A DNA stretch of 64,000 nucleotides, from assembly GCF_029227915.1 (NCBI RefSeq), contig NC_079885.1, positions 4,342,001-4,406,000 on the forward strand. Reading direction: 5' to 3'. How positions within the stretch are numbered: position 1 is the stretch's first letter; every line of letters begins with the position of its first letter. The notes under the pieces were generated by a model, which was given only the letters and a program-made list of their open reading frames with translations, was not told the DNA's origin and made no database searches. Origin of the DNA: Hydractinia symbiolongicarpus (Eukaryota > Cnidaria > Hydrozoa > Anthoathecata > Hydractiniidae). The translations under genes were made by a program, and so were the position numbers. Below, one piece after another: positions 50,585-63,026 of this stretch.

Positions 50585-52815
50585 AACTGTTGTAACTGAA
50601 GCGGATTGATACCGTTAAAAAGTCAATGAAATGTAGTTTTTGAAACTGTCGCTATTTCTTCAGCGCGAACTAACTGCTAGGATTGGTCCTACAGTAAAAA
50701 ATGACTTGTTTATCTTAATTTTTTAATAAAGTGCTACCACAGCGCCCAGTGCAATCGCTGAGTTCCGGCGTCAAATTAAGAAGAATGTTATATCTTGGTG
50801 TCCAATTGTCTCATTTATCACATTTATAAGGTCAAAGTCCAAAATCAGTTCAATTATGTCCCACAGTCAAACGTTTCATTGTTAAAAGCGATGGAACCTA
50901 GTAATATGCGATTACTATCGCTAAATACATGTTGGTACGAGTATGTGACGCAACTGTTGTAACTGAAGCGGATTGATACCATCAGAAATTCAATGAAATG
51001 CAGTTTTTGAAACTGTCGCTATTTCTTCAGCGCGCGATAACGGCTAGGATTGGTCCCACAGTAAAGAATGACTTATTTATCTAAATTTTTAAATGAAGCG
51101 CCACCACAGCGACCAATGTAATCTCTGAGTTCCGGCAATCATGTCAAATTAAGAAGAATGTTATTTCTTGTAGTCATAATGGTTCATTTATCACATTTAT
51201 AAGGTCTAAATCCAAACTCAGTTCAAGTAAGTGCCACAGTCTATCGTTTCACTGTTGAAAGCGATACAACAGAGTGATATCGGAAAAAAATCACTAAATA
51301 CATGTTGGTACAAATGTGTGACGCGACCGTTGTAACTCAAACGGATTGACACCGTTAGAAAGTCAATGAAATGGAGTTTTTGAAACTGTCTCTATATCTT
51401 CAGCGCGCGATAACGGCTAGGATTGCTCCCACAGTAAAGAATGGCTTATTTATCTAAATTTTTAACGGAAGCGTTACCACAGAGCCTAATGTAATCGCTG
51501 AATTCCAGCAATCATGTCAAATTAAGAAGAATGTTATTCCTTGGAGACCAATTGGCTCATTTATCACATTAATAAGGTCAGAGTCCAGAATCAGTTCAAT
51601 TAATTCCCACAGTCAATCGTTTCACTGTTAAAAGGGATACAACTTAGTAATATCGGAAGAAAATCACTAAATACATGTTGGTACGAATATGTGACGCAAC
51701 TGTTGTAACTCAAAGGGATTGAAACCGTTAGAAAGTCAATGAAATGTAGTTTGTGAAACTGTCTCTATTTCTTCAGCGCGCGATAACGGCTAGGATTGGT
51801 CCCACAGTAAAAAATAACTTATTTATCTTACTTTTTAAATAAAGCGCTACCACAGCGCCCAGTGTAATCACTGAATTCCAGCAATGATGTCAAATTAAGA
51901 AGAATGTTATTCCTTGGAGACCAATTGGCTCATTTATCACATTAATAAGGTCAGAGTCCAGAATCAGTTCAATTAATTCCCACAGTCAATCGTTTCACTG
52001 TTAAAAGGGATACAACTTAGTAATATCGAAAGAAAATCACTAAATACATGTTGGTACGAATATGTGACGCAACCGTTGTAACTCAAAGGGATTGACACCG
52101 TTAGAAAGTCAATGAAATGTAGTTTGTGAAACTGTCTCTATTTCTTCAGCGCGCGATAACGGCTAGGATTGGTCCCACAGTAAAAAATGACTTATTTATC
52201 TTACTTTTTAAATAAAGCGCTACCACAGCGCCCAGTGTAATCACTGAATTCCGGCAATCACGTCAAATTTAGAAGAATGTTATTTCTTGGTGTCCAATTG
52301 TTCATTTATCACATTTATAAGGTTTAAATCCAAAGTCAGTTCAAGTAAGTGCCACAGTCTATCGTTTCACTTTTGAAAGCGATACAACAGAGTGATATCG
52401 GAAAAAAATCACTAAATACATGTTGGTACGAATGTGTGACGCAACCGTTGTAACTCAAACGGATGGACACCGTTAGAAAGTCAATGAAATGGAGTTTTTG
52501 AAACTGTCTCTATATCTTCAGCGCGCGATAACGGCTAGGATTGGTCCAACAGTAAAGAATGACATATTTATCTAAATTTTTAACGGAAGCGTTACCATTG
52601 GGCCGAGTGTAATCGCTGAGTTCCGGCAATCATGTTAAATTAAGAAGAATGTTATTTCTTGGAGTCTAATTGTCTCATTCATCACATTTATCAGGTCACA
52701 GTCCAAGGTTAGTTTAATTAAGTCCCACAGTCAATTGTTTCACTGTTAAAAGCGATGGAGCCTAGTAATATCAGAAGAATATCGCTAAATACATGTTGGT
52801 ACGAATATGTGACGC
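50585..52815. repeat. Gamma-related hexamer, variant copy (2231 bp)
   Basis: Units start at 50585 (367), 50952, 51325, 51698, 52071 (372) and 52443. The first three units (AACTAACTGC with CTTGTTTATC; ACAGAGTGAT; TTAACGGAAGCG) match the series at 52816, 53183 and 53556, with an offset of 2231 bp. The later units differ: 52071 fuses a GGGATTGACACC head to an A-type core and then to the ACAGAGTGAT tail, losing 1 bp. The unit at 52443 carries the GGCCGAGTG variant. It is a partially shuffled relative of gamma. Confidence 0.85.
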
Positions 52816-53182
52816 AACTGTTGTAACTGAAGCGGATTGATACCGTTAAAAAGTCAATGAAATGTAGTTTCTGAAACTGTCGCTATTTCTTCAGCGCGAA
52901 CTAACTGCTAGGATTGGTCCTACAGTAAAAAATGACTTGTTTATCTTAATTTTTTAATAAAGTGCTACCACAGCGCCCAGTGCAATCGCTGAGTTCCGGC
53001 GTCAAATTAAGAAGAATGTTATATCTTGGTGTCCAATTGTCTCATTTATCACATTTATAGGGTCAAAGTCCAAAATCAGTTCAATTATGTCCCACAGTCA
53101 AACGTTTCATTGTTAAAAGCGATGGAACCTAGTAATATGCGATTACTATCGCTAAATACATGTTGGTACGAGTATGTGACGC
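52816..53182. repeat. 367-bp monomer preceding hexamer gamma copy 2
   Basis: Type-B head (GAACTAACTGC, CTTGTTTATC) with the 6-bp deletion and a GCGATTACTATCGC tail. It is the counterpart of the unit at 50585 and related to those at 38309 and 39049. It has private changes AGTTTCTGAAAC and TTTATAGGGTC. Confidence 0.87.
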
Positions 53183-55414
53183 AACTGTTGTAACTGAAGC
53201 GGATTGATACCGTTAGAAATTCAATGAAATGCAGTTTTTGAAACTGTCGCTATTTCTTCAGCGCGCGATAACGGCTAGGATTGGTCCCGCAGTAAAGAAT
53301 GACTTATTTATCTAAATTTTTAAATGAAGCGCCACCACAGCGACCAATGTAATCTCTGAGTTCCGGCAATCATGTCAAATTAAGAAGAATGTTATTTCTT
53401 GTAGTCATAATGGTTCATTTATCACATTTATAAGGTCTAAATCCAAAGTCAGTTCAAGTAAGTGCCACAGTCTATCGTTTCACTGTTGAAAGCGATACAA
53501 CAGAGTGATATCGGAAAAAAATCACTAAATACATGTTGGTACGAATGTGTGACGCAACCGTTGTAACTCAAACGGATTGACACCGTTAGAAAGTCAATGA
53601 AATGGAGTTTTTGAAACTGTCTCTATATCTTCAGCGCGCGATAACGGCTAGGATTGCTCCCACAGTAAAGAATGGCTTATTTATCTAAATTTTTAACGGA
53701 AGCGTTACCACAGAGCCTAATGTAATCGCTGAATTCCAGCAATCATGTCAAATTAAGAAGAATGATATTCCTTGGAGACCAATTGGCTCATTTATCACAT
53801 TAATAAGGTCAGAGTCCAGAATCAGTTCAATTAATTCCCACAGTCAATCGTTTCACTGTTAAAAGGGATACAACTTAGTAATATCGGAAGAAAATCACTA
53901 AATACATGTTGGTACGAATATGTGACGCAACCGTTGTAACTCAAAGGGATTGACACCGTTAGAAAGTCAATGAAATGTAGTTTGTGGAACTGTCTCTATT
54001 TCTTCAGCGCGCGATAACGGCTAGGATTGGTCCCACAGTAAAAAATGACTTATTTATCTTACTTTTTAAATAAAGCGCTACCACAGCGCCCAGTGTAATC
54101 ACTGAATTCCAGCAATGATGTCAAATTAAGAAAAATGTTATTTCTTGTAGTCAAAATGGCTTATTTATCACATTTATCAGGTCACAGTCCAAAGTTAGTT
54201 CAATTAAGTCCTGCAGTCAATCGTTTCACTTTTAAAAGCGATGGAACCTAGTAATATGCGAATGCTATCGCTAAATACATGTTGGTACGAGTATGTGACG
54301 CAACTGTTGTAACTGAAGTGGATTGATACCGTTAGAAATTCAATGAAATGTAGTTTTTGAAACTGTCGCTATTTCTTCAGCGCGCGATAACGGCTAGGAT
54401 TGGTCCCACAGTAAAGAATGACTTATTTATCTAAATTTTTAAATGAAGCGCCACCAAAGCGACCAATGTAATCTCTGAGTTCCGGCAATCACGTCAAATT
54501 TAGAAGATTGTTATTTCTTGGTGTCCAATTGTCTCATTTATCACATTTATCAGGTCACAGTCCAAAGTTAGTTCAATTAAGTCCCGCAGTCAATCGTTTC
54601 ACTGTTAAAAGCGATGCAACCTAGTAATATCAGAAGAATATCGCTAAATACATGTTGGTACGAATATGTGACGCAACTGTTGTAACAGAAGCGGATTGAT
54701 ACCGTTAAAAAGTCAATGAAATGTAGTTTTTGAAACTGTCGCTATTTCGTCAGCGCGAACTAACAGCTAGGATTGGTCCTACAGTAAAAAATGACTTATT
54801 TATCTTAATTTTTTAATAAAGTGCTACCACAGCGCTCAGTGCAATCGCTGAGTTCCGGCGTCAAATTAAGAAGAATGTTATATCTTGGTGTCCAATTGTC
54901 TCATTTATCACATTTATAAGGTCAAAGTCCCAAACCAGTTCAATTATGTCCCACATTCAAACGTTTCATTGTTAAAAGCGATGGAACCTAGTAATATGCG
55001 ATTACTATCGCTAAATACATGTTGGTACGAGTATGTGACGCAACTGTTGTAACTGAAGCGGATTGATACCGTTAGAAAGTCAATGAAATGCAGTTTTTGA
55101 AACTGTCGCTATTTCTTCAGCGCGCGATAACGGCTAGGATTGGTCCCACAGTAAAGAATGACTTATTTATCTAAATTTTTAAATGAAGCGCCACCACAGC
55201 GACCAATGTAATCTCTGAGTTCCGGCAATCACGTCAAATTTAGAAGAATGTTATTTCTTGGTGTCCAATTGTCTCATTTATCACATTTATCAGGTCACAG
55301 TCCAAAGTTAGTTCAATTAAGTCCCGCAGTCAATCGTTTCACTGTTAAAAGCGATGCAACCTAGTAATATCAGAAGAATATCGCTAAATACATGTTGGTA
55401 CGAATATGTGACGC
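53183..55414. repeat. Hexamer gamma, copy 2 (2232 bp)
   Basis: Units start at 53183, 53556, 53929, 54302, 54675 (367) and 55042, with lengths and marker order as in copy 1. Differences noted include GTCTAAATCC against GTCTAACTCC, GAATGATATTCC against GAATGTTATTCC, a TATTTCGTCAGCG change in the fifth unit and the private CCCAAACCAG with CCCACATTC at 54929-54957. Its last two units are also the first two units of the decamer below, so gamma is nested in the larger duplication. Confidence 0.9.
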
Positions 55415-58397
55415 AACCGTTGTAACTCAAACTGATTGATACCTCCAAGAAGTCAATGAAATGTAATTTTTGAGAATGTCTCTATTCTTTCAGCCCGTGC
55501 TAACGGCCAGGATTTGTCCCACAGTAAAAAAAGATTTAAGTATCTCAATTCTTAAATAAAGTGCTACCACAGAGACCAGTGTAATCGCTGAATTCCATCA
55601 ATCATGTCAAATTAAGAAGAATGTTATTCCTTGGAGTCCAATTGGCTCATTTATCACATTTGTAAGGCCACAGTCCAAAGTCAGTTCAATTAAGTCCCAC
55701 AGTCAAATGTTTCACTTTTAAAAGCAATGCAACTTAGTAACATCCGAATAATGTCGCTAAATACATGTTGGTACGAATATGTGACACAACCGTTGTAACT
55801 CAAACGGATTAATACCGCTAGAAAGTCAATAAAATGTAGTTTTTGAAACTGTTCCTATTTAATCATTGCGTGCTAACGGCCAGGATTTGTCCCACAGTAA
55901 AAAAAGACTTATTTATCTAAATTTTTAAATAAAGCGCTACCACAGAGCCTAGTGTAATCGCTGAATTCCAGCAATCATGTCATATTAAGAAAAATGTTAT
56001 TCCTTAGAGTCCAATTGTCTCATTTATCATATTTACAAGGTCGCAGTCCAGAATCAGTTCAATTAAGTCCCACAGTCAATCGTTTCACTGTTAAAAGCGA
56101 TACAACTTAGTAATATCGGAACAAAATCACTAAATACATGTTGGTACGAATATTTGACGCAACCGTTGTAACTCAAACGGATTGACACCGTTAAAAAGTC
56201 AATGAAATGTAGTTTTTGAAACTGTCTCTATTACTTCAGCGCGAACTACCGACTAGGATTGGTCCCACAGTAAAAAATGACTTATTTATCTTATTTTTTA
56301 GTTAAACCTCTACCACAGCGCTCAGTGTAATCGCTGAGTTCCAGCAATCCCGACAAATTAAGAAGAATGTTATTCCTTGGAGTCCAATTGGCTCATTCAT
56401 CATATTTATAAGGCTACAGTTCAAAATCAGTTCAATTAAGTCCCACTGTCAAACGTTTCACTGTTAAAAGCCATGCAAGCTAGTAATACCCGAATAATGT
56501 CGCTAAATACATGTTGGTACGAATATGTGACGCAACCGTTGTAACTCAAACTGATTGATACCTCCAAGAAGTCAATGAAATGTAATTTTTGAGAATGTCT
56601 CTATTCTTTCAGCCCGTGCTAACGGCCAGGATTTGTCCCACAGTAAAAAAAGATTTAAGTATCTCAATTCTTAAATAAAGTGCTACCACAGAAACCAGTG
56701 TAATCGCTGAATTCCATCAATCATGTCAAATTAAGAAGAATGTTATTCCTTGGAGTCCAATTGGCTCATTTATCACATTTGTAAGGCCACAGTCCAAAGT
56801 CAGTTCAATTAAGTCCCACAGTCAAATGTTTCACTTTTAAAAGCGATGCAACCTAGTAACATCCGAATAATGTCGCTAAATACATGTTGGTACGAATATG
56901 TGACACAACCGTTGTAACTCAAACGGATTAATACCGCTAGAAAGTCAATAAAATGTAGTTTTTGAAACTGTTCCTATTTAATCATTGCGTGCTAACGGCC
57001 AGGATTTGTCCCACAGTAAAAAAAGACTTATTTATCTAAATTTTTAAATAAAGCGCTACCACAGAGCCTAGTGTAATCGCTGAATTCCAGCAATCATGTC
57101 ATATTAAGAAAAATGTTATTCCTTAGAGTCCAATTGTCTCATTTATCACATTTACAAGGTCGCAGTCCAGAATCAGTTCAATTAAGTCCCACAGTCAATC
57201 GTTTCACTGTTAAAAGCGATACAACTTAGTAATATCGGAACAAAATCACTAAATACATGTTGGTACGAATATGTGACGCAACCGTTGTAACTCAAACGGA
57301 TTGACACCCTTAGAAAGTCAATGAAATGCAGTTTTTGAAACTGTCTCTATTTCTTCAGCGCGAACTACCGACTAGGGTTGGTCCGACACTAAAAACTGAC
57401 TAATTTATCTTAATTTTTAAGTAAAGCTCTACCACAGCGCTCAGTGTAATCGCTGAGTTTCAGCAATCATGTCATATTAAGAAAAATGTTTTTCCTTAGA
57501 GTCCAATTGGATCATTCATCACATTTATAAGGTCACAGTTCAAAATCAGTTCAATTAAGTCCCACTGTCAAACGTTTCACTGTTAAAAGCCATGCAACCT
57601 AGTAATACCCGAATAATGTCGCTAAATACATGTTGGTACAAATATGTGACGCAACCGTTGTAACTCAAACTGATTGATACCCCCAAGAAGTCAATGAAAT
57701 GTAATTTTTGAGAATGTCTCTATTCTTTCAGCCCGTGCTAACGGCCAGGATTTGTCCCACAGTAAAAAAAGATTTAAGTATCTCAATTTTTAAATTAAGC
57801 GCTACCACACAGCCCAGTGCAATCGCTAAATTCCATTAATCATGTCAAATTAAGAAGAATGTTATTCCTTGTAGTCCAATTGGCTCATTTATCACATTTG
57901 CAAGGTTACAGTCAAAAGTCAGTTCAATTAAGTCCCACAGTCAAACGTTTCACTGTTAAAAGCGATGCAACCTAGTAAAATCCGAGTAATATCGCTAAAT
58001 ACATGTTGGTACGAATATGTGACACAACCGTTGTAACTCAAACAGATTGACACCGCTAGAAAGTCAATGAAATGTAGTTTCTGAAAATGTCTCTATTTCT
58101 TCTGCGCGCGCAGACGGCTAGGATTGGTCCCACAGTAGAAAATGACTTGTTTAACTAAATTTTTAAATAAAGCGCTGCGCAGCGCCCAGTGTAACTGCTG
58201 AATTCCAGCAATCATGTCATATTAAGAAAAATGTTATTCCTTAGAGTCCAATTGTCTCATTTATCACATTTACAAGGTCGCAGTCCAGAATCAGTTCAAT
58301 TAAGTCCCACAGTCAAACGTTTCACTGTTAAAAGCGATGCAACCTAGTAATATCAGAAGAATATCGCTAAATACATGTTGGTACGAATATGTGACGC
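54675..58397. repeat. Decamer, copy 1 (3723 bp)
   Basis: Ten units start at 54675 (367), 55042, 55415, 55788, 56161, 56534, 56907, 57280, 57653 and 58026 (372). It is followed directly by a second copy. The last unit is a chimera that returns from type C to the A tail between about 58317 and 58340. The true exchange point therefore lies some tens of bases upstream of the unit boundary used here. The first two units are A/B types from hexamer gamma and the remaining eight are type C, organised as a three-unit repeat. Confidence 0.93.
58172..58185. repeat. 14-bp perfect palindrome in a monomer, copy 1
   Basis: GCGCTGCGCAGCGC reads the same on both strands. Most units have GCGCTACCACAGCGC or a near form here, in which only the 5-bp arms GCGCT and AGCGC pair. 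In this unit the central bases have changed and one base is lost, making the dyad continuous. The unit (58026-58397) is 372 bp. Confidence 0.9.
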
Positions 58398-61300
58398 AAC
58401 TGTTGTAACAGAAGCGGATTGATACCGTTAAAAAGTCAATGAAATGTAGTTTTTGAAACTGTCGCTATTTCGTCAGCGCGAACTAACAGCTAGGATTGGT
58501 CCTACAGTAAAAAATGACTTATTTATCTTAATTTTTTAATAAAGTGCTACCACAGCGCTCAGTGCAATCGCTGAGTTCCGGCGTCAAATTAAGAAGAATG
58601 TTATATCTTGGTGTCCAATTGTCTCATTTATCACATTTATAAGGTCAAAGTCCAAAATCAGTTCAATTATGTCCCACAGTCAAACGTTTCATTGTTAAAA
58701 GCGATGGAACCTAGTAATATGCGATTACTATCGCTAAATACATGTTGGTACGAGTATGTGACGCAACTGTTGTAACTGAAGCGGATTGATACCGTTAGAA
58801 AGTCAATGAAATGCAGTTTTTGAAACTGTCGCTATTTCTTCAGCGCGCGATGACGGCTAGGATTGGTCCCACAGTAAAGAATGACTTATTTATCTAAATT
58901 TTTAAATGAAGCGCCACCACAGCGACCAATGTAATCTCTGAGTTCCGGCAATCACGTCAAATTTAGAAGAATGTTATTTCTTGGTGTCCAATTGTCTCAT
59001 TTATCACATTTATCAGGTCACAGTCCAAAGTTAGTTCAATTAAGTCCCGCAGTCAATCGTTTCACTGTTAAAAGCGATGCAACCTAGTAATATCAGAAGA
59101 ATATCGCTAAATACATGTTGGTACGAATATGTGACGCAACCGTTGTAACTCAAACTGATTGATACCTCCAAGAAGTCAATGAAATGTAATTTTTGAGAAT
59201 GTCTCTATTCTTTCAGCCCGTGCTAACGGCCAGGATTTGTCCCACAGTAAAAAAAGATTTAAGTATCTCAATTCTTAAATAAAGTGCTACCACAGAGACC
59301 AGTGTAATCGCTGAATTCCATCAATCATGTCAAATTAAGAAGAATGTTATTCCTTGGAGTCCAATTGGCTCATTTATCACATTTGTAAGGCCACAGTCCA
59401 AAGTCAGTTCAATTAAGTCCCACAGTCAAATGTTTCACTTTTAAAAGCAATGCAACTTAGTAACATCCGAATAATGTCGCTAAATACATGTTGGTACGAA
59501 TATGTGACACAACCGTTGTAACTCAAACGGATTAATACCGCTAGAAAGTCAATAAAATGTAGTTTTTGAAACTGTTCCTATTTAATCATTGCGTGCTAAC
59601 GGCCAGGATTTGTCCCACAGTAAAAAAAGACTTATTTATCTAAATTTTTAAATAAAGCGCTACCACAGAGCCTAGTGTAATCGCTGAATTCCAGCAATCA
59701 TGTCATATTAAGAAAAATGTTATTCCTTAGAGTCCAATTGTCTCATTTATCACATTTACAAGGTCGCAGTCCAGAATCAGTTCAATTAAGTCCCACAGTC
59801 AATCGTTTCACTGTTAAAAGCGATACAACTTAGTAATATCGGAACAAAATCACTAAATACATGTTGGTACGAATATTTGACGCAACCGTTGTAACTCAAA
59901 CGGATTGACACCGTTAAAAAGTCAATGAAATGTAGTTTTTGAAACTGTCTCTATTACTTCAGCGCGAACTACCGACTAGGATTGGTCCCACAGTAAAAAA
60001 TGACTTATTTATCTTATTTTTTAGTTAAACCTCTACCACAGCGCTCAGTGTAATCGCTGAGTTCCAGCAATCCCGACAAATTAAGAAGAATGTTATTCCT
60101 TGGAGTCCAATTGGCTCATTCATCATATTTATAAGGCTACAGTTCAAAATCAGTTCAATTAAGTCCCACTGTCAAACGTTTCACTGTTAAAAGCCATGCA
60201 ACCTAGTAATACCCGAATAATGTCGCTAAATACATGTTGGTACGAATATGTGACGCAACCGTTGTAACTCAAACTGATTGATACCTCCAAGAAGTCAATG
60301 AAATGTAATTTTTGAGAATGTCTCTATTCTTTCAGCCCGTGCTAACGGCCAGGATTTGTCCCACAGTAAAAAAAGATTTAAGTATCTCAATTCTTAAATA
60401 AAGTGCTACCACAGAAACCAGTGTAATCGCTGAATTCCATCAATCATGTCAAATTAAGAAGAATGTTATTCCTTGGAGTCCAATTGGCTCATTTATCACA
60501 TTTGTAAGGCCACAGTCCAAAGTCAGTTCAATTAAGTCCCACAGTCAAATGTTTCACTTTTAAAAGCGATGCAACCTAGTAACATCCGAATAATGTCGCT
60601 AAATACATGTTGGTACGAATATGTGACACAACCGTTGTAACTCAAACGGATTAATACCGCTAGAAAGTCAATAAAATGTAGTTTTTGAAACTGTTCCTAT
60701 TTAATCATTGCGTGCTAACGGCCAGGATTTGTCCCACAGTAAAAAAAGACTTATTTATCTAAATTTTTAAATAAAGCGCTACCACAGAGCCTAGTGTAAT
60801 CGCTGAATTCCAGCAATCATGTCATATTAAGAAAAATGTTATTCCTTAGAGTCCAATTGTCTCATTTATCACATTTACAAGGTCGCAGTCCAGAATCAGT
60901 TCAATTAAGTCCCACAGTCAATCGTTTCACTGTTAAAAGCGATACAACTTAGTAATATCGGAACAAAATCACTAAATACATGTTGGTACGAATATGTGAC
61001 GCAACCGTTGTAACTCAAACGGATTGACACCCTTAGAAAGTCAATGAAATGCAGTTTTTGAAACTGTCTCTATTTATTCAGCGCGAACTACCGACTAGGG
61101 TTGGTCCGACACTAAAAACTGACTAATTTATCTTAATTTTTAAGTAAAGCTCTACCACAGCGCTCAGTGTAATCGCTGAGTTTCAGCAATCATGTCATAT
61201 TAAGAAAAATGTTTTTCCTTAGAGTCCAATTGGATCATTCATCACATTTATAAGGTCACAGTTCAAAATCAGTTCAATTAAGTCCCACTGTCAAACGTTT

Positions 61301-62120
61301 CACTGTTAAAAGCCATGCAACCTAGTAATACCCGAATAATGTCGCTAAATACATGTTGGTACAAATATGTGACGCAACCGTTGTAACTCAAACTGATTGA
61401 TACCCCCAAGAAGTCAATGAAATGTAATTTTTGAGAATGTCTCTATTCTTTCAGCCCGTGCTAACGGCCAGGATTTGTCCCACAGTAAAAAAAGATTTAA
61501 GTATCTCAATTTTTAAATTAAGCGCTACCACACAGCCCAGTGCAATCGCTAAATTCCATTAATCATGTCAAATTAAGAAGAATGTTATTCCTTGTAGTCC
61601 AATTGGCTCATTTATCACATTTGCAAGGTTACAGTCAAAAGTCAGTTCAATTAAGTCCCACAGTCAAACGTTTCACTGTTAAAAGCGATGCAACCTAGTA
61701 AAATCCGAGTAATATCGCTAAATACATGTTGGTACGAATATGTGACACAACCGTTGTAACTCAAACGGATTGACACCGCTAGAAAGTCAATGAAATTTAG
61801 TTTCTGAAAATGTCTCTATTTCTTCTGCGCGCGCAGACGGCTAGGATTGGTCCCACAGTAGAAAATGACTTGTTTAACTAAATTTTTAAATAAAGCGCTG
61901 CGCAGCGCCCAGTGTAACTGCTGAATTCCAGCAATCATGTCATATTAAGAAAAATGTTATTCCTTAGAGTCCAATTGTCTCATTTATCACATTTACAAGG
62001 TCGCAGTCCAGAATCAGTTCAATTAAGTCCCACAGTCAATCGTTTCACTGTTAAAAGCGATACAACTTAGTAATATCGGAACAAAATCACTAAATACATG
62101 TTGGTACGAATATGTGACGC
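58398..62120. repeat. Decamer, copy 2 (3723 bp)
   Basis: Units start at 58398 (367), 58765, 59138, 59511, 59884, 60257, 60630, 61003, 61376 and 61749 (372), with the same lengths and order as copy 1 at a 3722-3723 bp offset. I noticed about ten substitutions, for example GCGATGACGG at 58850, GCAACCTAG against GCAAGCTAG near 60199/56477, TTTATTCAGC against TTTCTTCAGC near 61075/57352, and AAATTTAG at 61795. Identity is near 99.7% by eye. After 62040 the sequence continues in type C instead of returning to the A tail. Confidence 0.93.
61895..61908. repeat. 14-bp perfect palindrome in a monomer, copy 2
   Basis: Same GCGCTGCGCAGCGC sequence in the unit at 61749-62120, the decamer counterpart of 58026. 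It descends from the same ancestral unit by the 3723-bp duplication. Confidence 0.9.
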
Positions 62121-63012
62121 AACCGTTGTAACTCAAACGGATTGACACCCTTAGAAAGTCAATGAAATGTAGTTTTTGAAACTGTCTCTATTTCTTCAGC
62201 GCGAACTACCGACTAGGGTTGGTCCGACACTAAAAACTGACTAATTTATCTTAATTTTTAAGTAAAGCTCTACCACAGCGCTCAGTGTAATCGCTGAGTT
62301 CCAGCAATCATGTCATATTAAGAAAAATGTTATTCCTTAGAGTCCAATTGGATCATTCATCACATTTATAAGGCCACAGTTCAAAATCAGTTCAATTAAG
62401 TCCCACTGTCAAACGTTTCACTGTTAAAAGCCATGCAACCTAGTAATACCCGAATAATGTCGCTAAATACATGTTGGTACAAATATGTGACGCAACCGTT
62501 GTAACTCAAACTGATTGATACCCCCAAGAAGTCAATGAAATGTAATTTTTGAGAATGTCTCTATTCTTTCAGCCCGTGCTAACGGCTAGGATTTGTCCCA
62601 CAGTAAAAAAAGATTTAAGTATCTCAATTTTTCAATTAAGCGCTACCACACAGACCAGTGTAATCGCTGAATTCCATCAATCATGTCAAATTAAGAAGAA
62701 TGTTATTCCTTGTAGTCCAATTGGCTCATTTATCACATTTGCAAGGTTACAGTCAAAAGTCAGTTCAATTAAGTCCCACAGTCAAACGTTTCACTGTTAA
62801 AAGCGATGCAACCTAGTAAAATCCGAATAATATCGCTAAATACATGTTGGTATGAATATGTGACACAACCGTTGTAACTCAAACGGATTGACACCGCTAG
62901 AAAGTCAATGAAATGTAGTTTGTGAAAATGTCTCTATTTATTCTGCGCGCGCAGACGGCTAGGATTGGTCCCACAGTAGAAAATAACTTGTTTAACTAAA
63001 TTTTTAAATAAA

Positions 63013-63026
63013 GCGCTGCGCAGCGC
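63013..63026. repeat. 14-bp perfect palindrome in a monomer, copy 3
   Basis: Same GCGCTGCGCAGCGC sequence in the unit at 62867-63238, three units after copy 2 in the trimeric repeat. This shows that the palindromic variant is a fixed member of this higher-order repeat and not a single mutation. Confidence 0.9.

Noticed and set aside
62549-62800. 83-aa open frame on the plus strand
   Set aside because: It lies inside the type-C unit at 62494. The near-identical units at 57653 and 61376 do not keep it open, so it is accidental.
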